From JAPPHA01 sp965242975 (GTDB lineage: Bacteria > Pseudomonadota > Alphaproteobacteria > Rhodobacterales > Rhodobacteraceae), in the NCBI GenBank assembly GCA_965242975.1, contig CBDETS010000007.1:1240001-1304000 (forward strand): a stretch of DNA of 64,000 bases, written 5' to 3'. Of this stretch, positions 27,407 through 35,568 are shown one piece after another. Numbering within the stretch: position 1 is the first letter of the stretch; each line of letters begins with the position of its first letter. The position numbers and the translations under genes are program-made. The notes under the pieces are model-generated. The model was not told where the DNA came from. It saw only the letters and a list, made by a program, of their open reading frames with translations, and ran no database searches.

Positions 27407-28678
27407 TTGAGGCACAGTGTACTGGGGGCAGTTTTATGCCTCACTTTTCCGATTCAGAGTGTTGCCACGACACTGGACGAGGCACTTGCTCAGGCCTACC
27501 TGACGAATCCGCAACTCCAGATCGGAATCTCCTCGGTTCATACAGCGAACACGGCCACGGCTGAGGTCCTCGCGCAGGCATGGCCACAAGTCACCGCATC
27601 CGTCGGATGGAGCGCGAGAAACGACCTGTCGGCCGGCGACAAAACGCTCAAGGAAACCGCATTGTCCGTGGGATTGAACCAGTTCATTTACGACGGAGGT
27701 CGGTACACGCACCACTTGAAAGCGCTGAGAAGCGAAACCAGGTCGCAGCAACATCGACTGGTCGACACCGAGCAGGCGGTTCTTCTGAACACGGTAATGG
27801 CGTTCATGAATGTACTTCGCGACGAGGAGGTCGTGTCCCTGGCGGAAAGTAACGTTGACATTCTGACCGAACAGCTTGGTGCCACCCGAAGCAGGTTTGA
27901 GTTCGGAGCCGTCCCGAGAACCGATGTCAACCTGACGCAAGCCAGGCTCGCCGCCGCCACGGCCGAATTGGAGCTACATCGTGGGTCGCTGCTGAGTTCG
28001 CACGAGATCTACAGGGCCGTGGTCGGATCCGATCCCCTGGATCTGATCGCGCCTCAGAGCGTTCCCGCTTTGCCACCGACAGCCGTGGAGGCAGAGGACA
28101 TTGCCCTCAGAAACCACCCCAGAATTGCCGTGGCAATGCAGAAAATTACTGCGGCCGAGGCCGGTGTTCGCCGTGACAACCTCAGCCGTTTCCCCATCGT
28201 ATCGGCGAACGTTTCCCAATCCTTGCGTGAAAGACAGAGCGACAGTCTTTCCGCGGGTATCACGGCAACGTTCACGCTGTTTGATGGCGGCAAGATCAGG
28301 AGCCAGAAAAGAAGATCCATGACCGCCCTTTCTCAGCGGCGGTCCGAACTTCTGATGGCAACGGCCCTGACCCGCCAGTCGATCCGGATCGCCTATTCCA
28401 ACTGGGAAGTCGCGAACGCCTCCGTGGAGGCGATTGAACAACAGGTCTTGGCAGCGCAACAGGCTCTTGACGGCGTGCAGGTAGAATACAGCCTGGGCTC
28501 CAGGTCTACGCTGGACGTGCTGAATGCCGAGCAGGAACTTCGGACCGCACAGGTCAACCATGTGAGAGCTTCCCGCGACGTTTTCGTAGCCGCCTTCACC
28601 GTTCTCGCAGAAATGGGTCAATTGACGGCGCAGAACCTGAACCTGGACGTGGAGCCACATCGGGTTGACGTACGTTAG
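27407..28678 (+). CDS. tolC: TolC-family outer-membrane channel of type I secretion/efflux
   Basis: 423 residues starting at a TTG (27407). That start yields a clean Sec signal peptide (hydrophobic about residues 5-14, probable cleavage after SVA at 18-20), and no ATG gives one. Mature protein begins TTLDEALAQAYLTNPQL, the OEP repeat opening, with QFIYDGGRYTHHLKALRSE for the first repeat and FTLFDGGKIRSQKRRS for the second, then YSLGSRSTLDVLNAEQEL, a TolC hallmark. Trimeric outer-membrane and periplasmic duct for ABC- or RND-type exporters. Gene pair pcm-tolC is conserved in the class. Confidence 0.9.
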   Translation: MRHSVLGAVLCLTFPIQSVATTLDEALAQAYLTNPQLQIGISSVHTANTATAEVLAQAWPQVTASVGWSARNDLSAGDKTLKETALSVGLNQFIYDGGRYTHHLKALRSETRSQQHRLVDTEQAVLLNTVMAFMNVLRDEEVVSLAESNVDILTEQLGATRSRFEFGAVPRTDVNLTQARLAAATAELELHRGSLLSSHEIYRAVVGSDPLDLIAPQSVPALPPTAVEAEDIALRNHPRIAVAMQKITAAEAGVRRDNLSRFPIVSANVSQSLRERQSDSLSAGITATFTLFDGGKIRSQKRRSMTALSQRRSELLMATALTRQSIRIAYSNWEVANASVEAIEQQVLAAQQALDGVQVEYSLGSRSTLDVLNAEQELRTAQVNHVRASRDVFVAAFTVLAEMGQLTAQNLNLDVEPHRVDVR

Positions 28679-28768
28679 GCGAAAGCTGCCCCGACTTCGG
28701 TTCACCTGGTCCGTTCCGAACGCGGCAAATTCCGCCCGGGACCTGTCGGTGCCGAGCGTTTCTACCGG

Positions 28769-30223
28769 TCACGAATAACCTCCGATTTCCAGGAGCCGAT
28801 CGACGTCAATATGCTTGCGTACATGGGACGCAAGCGCGTCAAGAACGGATTCGATTTCCACGTCAAAGGCAAAGGCGCGGGCTGACGCGCCCAATGAAGA
28901 CAGGAACGCGCGGCGGAATTCATCCGAGGAAAAAATCCCGTGGACGTAGCAACCCATGACCTTGCCGTCGGCCGACACGCTCCCCTCGGCACTTCCATCA
29001 ATCTCCAGCCAGGGTCGGAACGTGTCAGGCCCCGTCGTCCGGCCAATGTGGATTTCGTATCCCTTGACTTGTGATCCGGTCGGTAGATGCCGGCCTTCGA
29101 CACGCCTGGTGGTTTTTTCCGTCCGCATTTCGGTTACCACATCGAGAAGGCCAAGGCCTTCGACAGTTCCCGGTTTTCCTTCGATGCCGTCCCGGTCGGA
29201 GATTGCCTTCCCGAGCATCTGGTACCCTCCGCAGATACCGAGTACGCTCCCGCCACGTCGATGATGTGCCCGGATGTCGACGTCCCAACCTTGCGCGCGG
29301 AGGAATTCGAAATCCGACATCGTTGACTTGGTTCCCGCAAGCATCACCAGCCGGGCATCCGCAGGAATCGGTGTCCCGGGCCGGATCATGTCGAGACATA
29401 CTCCCGGCTCCATTCTCAACGGGTCGAGATCATCGAGATTCGCCATGCGGGAGAGCACGGGCACCGCGATCTTGCACGGCCCGCCACCTTCCGGGACAAC
29501 GAACGATGCCGAGTCTTCTGCCGGGAGCACGTCAGCCTGTTCAAACCAGGGCAGGACACCGAGGGATTGCCATCCCGTCATGTTCACGATCTCGGCCAAT
29601 CCCGAATCGAAAAGACCGACATCTCCCCTGAACTTGTTGACGATGAATCCCTTGATCATGCGCTGATCGAACTGGGGCAATATGACCTTCGTGCCGACGA
29701 TCTGCGCGATGACGCCGCCCCTGTCGATGTCCCCAACGAGAATCACGGGAACGCCCGCCGCCTCGGCAAACCCCATGTTCGCGATGTCGCCGGCGCGAAG
29801 ATTGATCTCTGCCGGACTCCCCGCCCCTTCGACCACGATGACATCAACTCCGTTCGATAATCCCTTGAAACTTTTCAACACTTCGGGAAGAAGGAGGGAC
29901 TTCAATTTGGCGTACTCGAACGCCTTGACTGTGGTCATCCGTTTCCCGTTCAGAATAACCTGTGCCCCAGACTCGGATTCCGGTTTCAGCAACACCGGGT
30001 TCATTTCGGTACGGGCCTCGGTGCGGCAGGCCCGCGCCTGCAATGCCTGCGCACGCCCGATTTCACCTCCGTCAACCGCGACGGCCGCATTGTTGGACAT
30101 ATTCTGCGGTTTGAACGGGCGGACGTTCAATCCGAGATCGGTCAAACATCGGCCCAGGCCGGCGACGATCAGGGACTTCCCGACATTCGAACCGGTTCCC
30201 TGAATCATTATGGACGCTACCAT
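28769..30223 (-). CDS. cobQ: Cobyric acid synthase
   Basis: 484 residues. N-terminal dethiobiotin-synthetase-like ATPase with GTGSNVGKS (residues 9-17) and RPFKPQNMSNNAAV, a middle segment VVEGAGSPAEINLRAGDIAN, and a C-terminal class I glutamine amidotransferase with the nucleophile in SVLGICGGYQMLGK and the catalytic His in YVHGIFSSDEFRRAF. CobQ amidates four carboxyls of adenosylcobyrinic a,c-diamide. Full length, all motifs present. Related genes cobT and cobS lie 3.4 kb to the right beyond a transposon relic. Confidence 0.95.
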   Translation of the reverse strand: MVASIMIQGTGSNVGKSLIVAGLGRCLTDLGLNVRPFKPQNMSNNAAVAVDGGEIGRAQALQARACRTEARTEMNPVLLKPESESGAQVILNGKRMTTVKAFEYAKLKSLLLPEVLKSFKGLSNGVDVIVVEGAGSPAEINLRAGDIANMGFAEAAGVPVILVGDIDRGGVIAQIVGTKVILPQFDQRMIKGFIVNKFRGDVGLFDSGLAEIVNMTGWQSLGVLPWFEQADVLPAEDSASFVVPEGGGPCKIAVPVLSRMANLDDLDPLRMEPGVCLDMIRPGTPIPADARLVMLAGTKSTMSDFEFLRAQGWDVDIRAHHRRGGSVLGICGGYQMLGKAISDRDGIEGKPGTVEGLGLLDVVTEMRTEKTTRRVEGRHLPTGSQVKGYEIHIGRTTGPDTFRPWLEIDGSAEGSVSADGKVMGCYVHGIFSSDEFRRAFLSSLGASARAFAFDVEIESVLDALASHVRKHIDVDRLLEIGGYS

Positions 30224-30278
30224 GGGTGATCCTTTATTGCCTCGCTTGTCACGACAACGAAATCCGCATCAACACGGC

Positions 30279-30848
30279 ATGAATTCACCTACGCACATTC
30301 TCCTCGGGGCAGCCGTATTTGCCAGGCCAAACCAAAAGAAAACCAACATGGCGACGGTACTCGGGGCGTTTCTTCCCGACCTTTCGCTGTACGCCATGGC
30401 GGGATACAGCCTGTTCGTCGCCGGAAACAGCCCCGGATACGTATTTGGCACGCAGTATTTTTCCGCCGAATGGCAAGACGTGTTCAAGCTCGACAACTCG
30501 GTATTTGTCTGGGGGGTTTTCCTGGTGGCAGGCTTGGCGCTCGCCCGACCCTGGCTTGTCGCATTCTCGGGTAGCGGCCTGGTTCACATCGCGACCGATT
30601 TCCCGTTGCACAATGACGACGCCCGGCAACATTTCTGGCCTCTCAGCGACTGGGTGTTTGAAAGCCCGATCAGTTACTGGGACGCTACCCGGTTTGGCAA
30701 CACGGTTGCCCTGCTCGAAACCGGGTTATGCATTCTGCTCATGACTTTTCTTTTGATCCGGTTCAAGTCCGTGGTTTCTCGGTCGATGATCGTCGTCTGC
30801 GGCCTTCCACAGTTGTCGTTTCTTGTGGCAATGGCGTTCAGCCAGTGA
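30279..30848 (+). CDS. Multi-pass membrane protein next to cobQ
   Basis: 189 residues from the ATG at 30279. Begins MNSPTHILLGAAVF and continues VLGAFLPDLSLYAMAG, a pattern seen in YdjM-like membrane proteins (metal-dependent hydrolase fold) with conserved His and Asp. Further features are GLVHIATDFPLHNDDARQHF and about four membrane segments. Homologues are often annotated only as cobalamin-locus membrane proteins. It is divergent from cobQ, with starts 55 bp apart, so the two share a promoter region. Function unknown. Confidence 0.7.
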   Translation: MNSPTHILLGAAVFARPNQKKTNMATVLGAFLPDLSLYAMAGYSLFVAGNSPGYVFGTQYFSAEWQDVFKLDNSVFVWGVFLVAGLALARPWLVAFSGSGLVHIATDFPLHNDDARQHFWPLSDWVFESPISYWDATRFGNTVALLETGLCILLMTFLLIRFKSVVSRSMIVVCGLPQLSFLVAMAFSQ

Positions 30849-30966
30849 CGGCAGGGCTGAAACCTGCCTGATTCGATGTTTGAATGCCCGCGGTGCGCGG
30901 TGCTCCGCAAGTTGCCATCCGGGAACATATCGCATAAATTTATTGAACATCGGAAGGGAGCTTCAC

Positions 30967-31110
30967 ATGTCTGACGAAACCCATCGCCTCGCCCCGGGCC
31001 GGTGGTCCATGAAAATGAAAATGCTTTCGACGGCTGACTGGATCATCCTGACTTTGTTGGGCGCCGGTTCCGCCATGGGCGGTGTAGCAATTTACATGGT
31101 GGTTTTCTGA
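30967..31110 (+). CDS. 47-residue single-pass membrane protein
   Basis: A small frame opened by a strong ribosome-binding site (GGAAGGGAG ending seven bases before the ATG). The protein has a basic, Met-rich N-terminal half (RWSMKMKMLS) and one clear membrane segment (about residues 25-46, WIILTLLGAGSAMGGVAIYM). The good RBS and bipartite composition argue for a real gene. Its stop lies 11 bases from the end of the convergent channel gene. No family recognised; a regulatory microprotein is one possibility. Confidence 0.6.
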   Translation: MSDETHRLAPGRWSMKMKMLSTADWIILTLLGAGSAMGGVAIYMVVF

Positions 31111-31121
31111 AAACCGTCCTT

Positions 31122-31609
31122 TTACTGCTTGACGACCGTCCCGACCACAAGCCCGACCAAGCCACCCAGAAACAGGTACCCGTAAAGCGCCTGCAGCGCC
31201 GACACCAGCCGGTATCCTTCCCTCGGCACGAAATCCCCGTGTCCGAGCGTCGTGAATGTCACGATACTGAAGTACAGGCCGTCCACCAGATCCGGCTGAA
31301 CCACCTTCCCCACCTCTGCGGGGACGAGGCCGATCTTGCTGTAGATGAGCCCATGACAGACGATGCTCACGATGACTGCGAGGACCACCAAGCCAACCAG
31401 CCAACCAGCCAACCGCTGTGGACACCCTCTGGCCGCAGCAGCAGCACCATCCCGTACACGACCAACACCACGAACACTGTACCCTGCGAAAACACCACAA
31501 TCAGGAAATCCGTCGTCAAATTCGCGAAAATCGCTACGCTGAACGCCTGACACACGGCGAAAACAAAATACACCCCCGCCAACCGGACGGTCCACTGCGA
31601 TATCTTCAC
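31122..31609 (-). pseudogene. Ion-channel (Trk/Kch-type) gene, out of frame by an 8-bp repeat
   Basis: The N-terminal part in one frame (start 31609, ISQWTVRLAGVYFVFAV, then VVYGMVLLLRPEGVHSG) has two hydrophobic segments. The pore part in another frame reads DGLYFSIVTFTTLGHGDF (selectivity-filter TLGHGD, ion_trans_2 type) and GGLVGLVVGTVVKQ. They meet at three copies of an 8-bp unit (31391-31414). The combined length is 488 bases. Removing one unit gives 480 bases, that is 159 codons plus stop in a single frame with RPEGVHSGWLVGLVVLAV across the junction. So one repeat-number change converts it to an intact potassium-channel-like protein. Confidence 0.8.
31391..31414 (+). repeat. Three tandem copies of an 8-bp unit (AGCCAACC)
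   Basis: Perfect copies at 31391-31398, 31399-31406 and 31407-31414 inside the channel gene, in the loop preceding the pore domain. Because the unit is not a multiple of three, each gain or loss shifts frame. With three copies the gene is out of frame; with two it is in frame. Confidence 0.95.
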
Positions 31610-32033
31610 AAGCGTGTCTCCTGTCCTTCAAGCAGAGTCCGATGTACTTGAACGCGCTTCAATGTGCGCGGCCGGGTATTTCCATGGTGGTTTTCAGGTG
31701 TTGTTCACACCTGAGCCTTGAAGCGTCGCCGACGCTTCCCCGGAAATCAAGACATCCGATCCGAGGCAAGGGGGCAGGCCCGGACCCACCACGGTCCCAG
31801 TCATCTCGATACAGTATGTCATGTTGATCCTGTGCGTGTCGGAAGCCGTACAACGGCCCCAACCCAATTTAGGTACCAAAAGTCCCACAACGGGCCCAAC
31901 CGGAGCTCTCAGAGGCTGTTGACGGGTTAATGCCCAGGCAAATGCCGCTGATTGCGGCTGAGAGCATCGAAATTTTCCTGAAACTTCACCTATACCCACG
32001 ATTTGCGTGAGTTCGGACGGCATTGCGCTCATG
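31610..32033. other. No gene recognised; left flank of the Tn3 relic
   Basis: About 420 bases between the channel start and the resolvase relic. Probably includes the channel promoter and the decayed left end of the transposon. Frames on both strands show no domain; no terminal inverted repeat could be identified. Confidence 0.4.
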
Positions 32034-32629
32034 TCAGTTGTGCGGCGGCCGGAGTTCCCGGATTCTCTCTGGCGGGAAGTTGCGATAGAACGCGGTTCGT
32101 CCGACCTCGAGCTGCTTGAAGACATCATTGATGAACGGATAGTTCTTCGTGTCCCGAAGCATTGCCTGGGCGAGGCGGACTTTCTCGTCGTCCATTGAGC
32201 GCGGCCTGCCGCCCTTCCGCACGCCATTTCTTGCGGCCGCGAGGCCCGCCTTGGTGATTTCGACAATCAGTTCGCGCTGGAACAGGTCGAAAGCCGCGGT
32301 CATGTGGAAGAACAGGCGCCCTTCCGGTGTACTGGTATACTGGAATCGATATTCTGGGTGAGCACCTTGAATTCGAGGTTCCTGGCCTGCATGTCCTGCA
32401 CGGTCTGGATCACCTGCTTGAGCGAGCGTGCCAGGCGCGTGAGATTCCAGACGACGAGCGTGTCTCCGGCCCGAAGACACTCGAATGCGGCCTTGAGTTG
32501 CGGCCGGTTCTGCCGCGCTCCTGACGCTTTCTCGACATAGATCTTCCCGCACCCGGCTTCCCGCAGTGCATCGATCTGCAGGGACGGGTTCTGATCGAGG
32601 GTCGAAACCCGGGCGTAACCGACAAGCAT
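32034..32629 (-). pseudogene. tnpR: Tn3-family resolvase (serine recombinase), frameshifted by an 8-bp duplication
   Basis: First frame from the ATG at 32629: LVGYARVSTLDQNPSLQ with the catalytic Ser, ASGARQNRPQLKAAFECL, LVVWNLTRLARSLKQ and EFKVLTQNID. It then switches frame to STPEGRLFFHMTAAFDLFQ, continuing through the HTH (KEKVRLAQAMLRD-type, ready to FYRNFPPERIREL). The switch coincides with an imperfect 8-bp tandem duplication at 32326-32341; deleting one unit restores NIDSSTPEGRLFF in one frame. Apart from this, all catalytic features are intact. Divergent from tnpA across the res region, as in Tn3-type elements. Confidence 0.85.
32326..32341 (+). repeat. Imperfect 8-bp tandem duplication in tnpR
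   Basis: Adjacent units GGTGTACT (32326-32333) and GGTATACT (32334-32341) differ at one base. The duplication adds 8 bases and shifts the reading frame of the resolvase by the same amount as the repeat in the neighbouring channel gene. Confidence 0.8.
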
Positions 32630-32811
32630 GTGCTGGCCTCCAGAAATGTTCCGAAAAGGTAATGACCCCGTTGTAATCGGAACAGTTGTATAGGAACATG
32701 GAAGAGGAACGGAAAATCGGGGCATTTCACGCTTTCATCGACCCGGCTCCGATCTGTTCCTGAAACGATCGTTTTCCGAACTTCTTCTGTAACCTTCGAC
32801 GAGACGCAAAA
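32630..32811. other. Candidate res site between tnpR and tnpA
   Basis: The 182-bp gap between divergent tnpR and tnpA contains TGTTCC at 32647-32652 and GGAACA at 32679-32684 as an inverted pair, a further GGAACA at 32693-32698, and TGTTCC at 32755-32760. Serine resolvases bind three sub-sites of imperfect dyads in exactly this location, where they also repress both promoters. Sub-site boundaries were not assigned. Confidence 0.5.
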
Positions 32812-33420
32812 ATGCCCCGTATGCGCATTCTGAGTGCGGCCGAACAGACGCGCTTTGAACATCCTCCGGTTTTCGACAGCGCGGAGCGCAAGAAATATCT
32901 CGATTTTCCCGGGTTCGTCATTGATGCGGCCAAAGGCTTGCGCGGTCCGGTGAACCGGATCGGGTTCCTTCTGGCTTACGGCTATTTCCGGGCGACGCGA
33001 CGGTTCTTTGCCTCCGAAGCCTTTCATGCACGCGACATCGCGTATGTCTCCAGGGCTCTTGATCTGCCGCTCGAAACATTCATGCCGGGCGGCTATGCCA
33101 AGATGAGCCGGCTTCGCAGTCAGGCACGCACATTGGACCTGCAAGGCGTCCAGCCTTTCGACACTCGGGCCGAGAACCAGTTGTCCACAGAGATCGCGAA
33201 GATGGCGCGCGTCCATCTCAAGCCCCGGATCATTTTCGGGCACTGCATCGACATTCTGACCGCAAACCGGATTCAACTTCCAGGTGCACGGAGGTTGACC
33301 GTCCTGATCCGTGCCCAGCTGAGTGCGCGAAAGGAAGAGCTCATACGCCTGGTCGACACGAACCTGCCGTCGGACTTGCGCGCGACGCTCGCCGCGCGAC
33401 TCGTTTTGCCACCTCAATCC
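32812..33420 (+). pseudogene. tnpA: Tn3-family transposase, N-terminal DUF4158 fragment
   Basis: RMRILSAAEQTRFEHPPVF, KKYLDFPGFVIDAAKGLRG, RIGFLLAYGYFRATRRFF and FHARDIAYVSRALDL are the conserved opening of Tn3-type TnpA (DUF4158), followed by part of the next region up to about residue 200 (LRATLAARLVLPPQ). The full protein is near 1000 residues; the catalytic DDE part is missing. The frame runs on through a tRNA gene, showing that the homology ends near 33420, about 95 bases before tRNA-Cys. Dead remnant. Confidence 0.75.
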
Positions 33421-33514
33421 CCGAAAAATCGCGCCATACCGGAATCACGCCCGAATGCCCGGTCACGCTTGAAACTCGTGTACCGGACCTGTAGCTTTGA
33501 TCCGCGGTCAGCGA

Positions 33515-33588
33515 GGCGACGTGGCGGAGTGGTTACGCAGCGGATTGCAAATCCGAAGACACCGGTTCGATCCCGGTCGTCGCCTCCA
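33515..33588 (+). tRNA. tRNA-Cys (anticodon GCA)
   Basis: Acceptor GGCGACG (33515-33521) pairs with CGTCGCC (33578-33584), U73 at 33585 as expected for tRNA-Cys, CCA encoded at 33586-33588. Anticodon arm CGGAT-TGCAAAT-CCG reads GCA; T arm CCGG-TTCGATC-CCGG. The Tn3 relic ends about 95 bases upstream. Confidence 0.95.
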
Positions 33589-33612
33589 CATGACGTGCAC
33601 ACGAATTCGTTG

Positions 33613-34638
33613 TCAATCCGCTCGTCCTGACACGTCTGCTTCCTCGAATGTCGCCATTCCCGAATGGCACCGAAGCGCCGCACGAACTATCGGAATCGCG
33701 AGCGCTCCGCCGCTGCCCTCCCCGAGACGTAACCCAAGCGTGAGCAACGGGACTTTGCCAAGAAACTCGAGCAGTCGGCCGTGGGCGGCTTCGGCTGACA
33801 GATGGCCGGCGATGCAATGGTCAAGCGCGCCAGGCCGGGCTTTCTCGAGAACCGCCGCGGCGGCCGTGCAAATAAATCCGTCGAGAATGACGGGTATGGA
33901 TTCAATACGTGCCCGGGCGATCGCTCCGGCCATCGCTGTCATTTCCTTTCCGCCGAGGCGCCGCAAGGCCTCGAACGGGTTATCCAGGAATTCGCCGTGA
34001 ATTCTCAACCCTTCGTCAACCACGGCCCGCTTGGTCCGGATACCTGTCTCATCGATGCCCGTTCCGCGCCCGACCCAGGTTTCGGGGTCTCGATCGAACA
34101 ACGCGGCCGCGACCGCGGCAGCGGCCGTGGTGTTTCCGATGCCCATTTCGCCGACAATCAGGGTGTCGCACCCGGCTTTTACCGAGTTCCAGCCCACGGA
34201 AATTGCGTCGATGAATTCCGTTCTCGTCATCGCGGGTTGCGACATGAAGTCGGCCGTCGGAACATCGAGATCAATCGGAAAGACGGACAGTTCGGCACCA
34301 ACTTCGTCGCACAACTGGTTGATCGCGGCTCCACCGGCACGAAAATTGTCCACCATCTGGGCAGTGACATCCATCGGATAGGCCGAAACACCATGGATGG
34401 TTACCCCGTGGTTACCGGCAAAAATGATGATACACGGCGCTTTGATTCTCGGAGTCGAAGTCCCGTGCCATCCTGCGTACCACATGGAAATGTCTTCAAG
34501 GCGGCCAAGGGCGCCAGCAGGTTTCGTCAACATCGAGTTGCGCCGCGCGGAATCTCCGATTGCCTTGGTGTCCGGTTCCGGGAGCACCTCCAGTATTTCA
34601 CGAAACTCGCCGATGGAATTGAACGGGAACGTGTTCAT
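33613..34638 (-). CDS. cobT: Nicotinate-nucleotide-dimethylbenzimidazole phosphoribosyltransferase
   Basis: 341 residues. TKPAGALGRLEDISMWYAGW (substrate loop), IIFAGNHGVTIHGVSAYP, VDNFRAGGAAINQL, LIVGEMGIGNTTAAAAVAAAL and the catalytic Glu region in LRLGEGSGGALAIPIVRAA are the ordered CobT motifs. The enzyme makes alpha-ribazole phosphate for the lower ligand of cobalamin. Divergent from cobS with 83 bases between starts, so the two lower-ligand steps share a control region; no B12 riboswitch was recognised in it. Confidence 0.95.
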   Translation of the reverse strand: MNTFPFNSIGEFREILEVLPEPDTKAIGDSARRNSMLTKPAGALGRLEDISMWYAGWHGTSTPRIKAPCIIIFAGNHGVTIHGVSAYPMDVTAQMVDNFRAGGAAINQLCDEVGAELSVFPIDLDVPTADFMSQPAMTRTEFIDAISVGWNSVKAGCDTLIVGEMGIGNTTAAAAVAAALFDRDPETWVGRGTGIDETGIRTKRAVVDEGLRIHGEFLDNPFEALRRLGGKEMTAMAGAIARARIESIPVILDGFICTAAAAVLEKARPGALDHCIAGHLSAEAAHGRLLEFLGKVPLLTLGLRLGEGSGGALAIPIVRAALRCHSGMATFEEADVSGRAD

Positions 34639-34721
34639 TTTCCGACCCCCGGATCTTGTTTCAGTAACGCCAGAAGGCGTGCTCGCGGCACGAACGAATT
34701 CCGGAATTCAGGAGTTCCGTG

Positions 34722-35495
34722 ATGCAGGAGTGGCGCGACAGGCTTCCCCAAATCCACGCCCGTGATCTGCTCGTCGCTGCCAGCCTCCTTACCCGTTTAC
34801 CCATGCCCGCAGATTTCGACAACAGCTCGGAGCGTATTGCCGGGAGCAGTTGGGCCTGGCCCGTCGTCGGAGCATTTGTCGGAGTTGTCGCCGGCATCGC
34901 CGGCGCGTCGCTGGGCTGGCTTGGAGTGGATCGAGGGATTTCCGCCTTAGCCGCTCTCGGCGCACTTGTTCTCCTGACCGGCGCAATGCACGAAGACGGT
35001 CTCGCCGACTCCCTGGACGGCCTTGCGGGAGGCTCCACGGACGAGAAACGACTGGCAATCATGAAAGACAGCCGCATAGGTGTCTTTGGCGCCACAGGAC
35101 TTGCTCTGGTTCTCCTTGGCCGTTGGTCGGCGATGTCCGAAATCGACGGGTTTCGGCTGATCGCGGTTTTGCTGGTGTCGTCCTGTGCAAGCCGGTTGCC
35201 GGTCGTGTTGGCCATGGCTGCGCTCCCGCCGGCACAAGACTCCGGGCTTTCGGCGTCGATCGGGCGGCCAACTGGCCAGCATGCGCTTTTGGCCGTGGCC
35301 GTGACGTCACTGGTATGTCTGGCCGCTCTCGGAACAGTCGGGCTGGCCGCGGTTCCGATTGCCATCGTCGGCGCGTTGCCGATCTGTTACCTGGCACGGC
35401 AACTCATCGGAGGTCAAACCGGCGATGTTCTGGGTGCCTCCCAACAATTCGCGGAACTCGCAGTCCTGACGATGGTGGTCTCCGTCACTCAGTGA
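34722..35495 (+). CDS. cobS: Adenosylcobinamide-GDP ribazoletransferase (cobalamin synthase)
   Basis: 257 residues, polytopic inner-membrane protein. AASLLTRLPMP near the start and the hallmark TGAMHEDGLADSLDGLAGG with DSRIGVFGATGLALVLL are diagnostic of CobS. The ATG at 34722 is preceded by AGGAG eight bases upstream; a GTG at 34719 is in frame. Joins alpha-ribazole to adenosyl-GDP-cobinamide. About six membrane segments. Divergent partner of cobT. Confidence 0.93.
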   Translation: MQEWRDRLPQIHARDLLVAASLLTRLPMPADFDNSSERIAGSSWAWPVVGAFVGVVAGIAGASLGWLGVDRGISALAALGALVLLTGAMHEDGLADSLDGLAGGSTDEKRLAIMKDSRIGVFGATGLALVLLGRWSAMSEIDGFRLIAVLLVSSCASRLPVVLAMAALPPAQDSGLSASIGRPTGQHALLAVAVTSLVCLAALGTVGLAAVPIAIVGALPICYLARQLIGGQTGDVLGASQQFAELAVLTMVVSVTQ

Positions 35496-35568
35496 TTTTC
35501 CGGTACCACGCCGGGGTCAACCGGGATTCAGGAAGCCTGCCTGCCCGAACGACCGGCAGGACGAGCCG

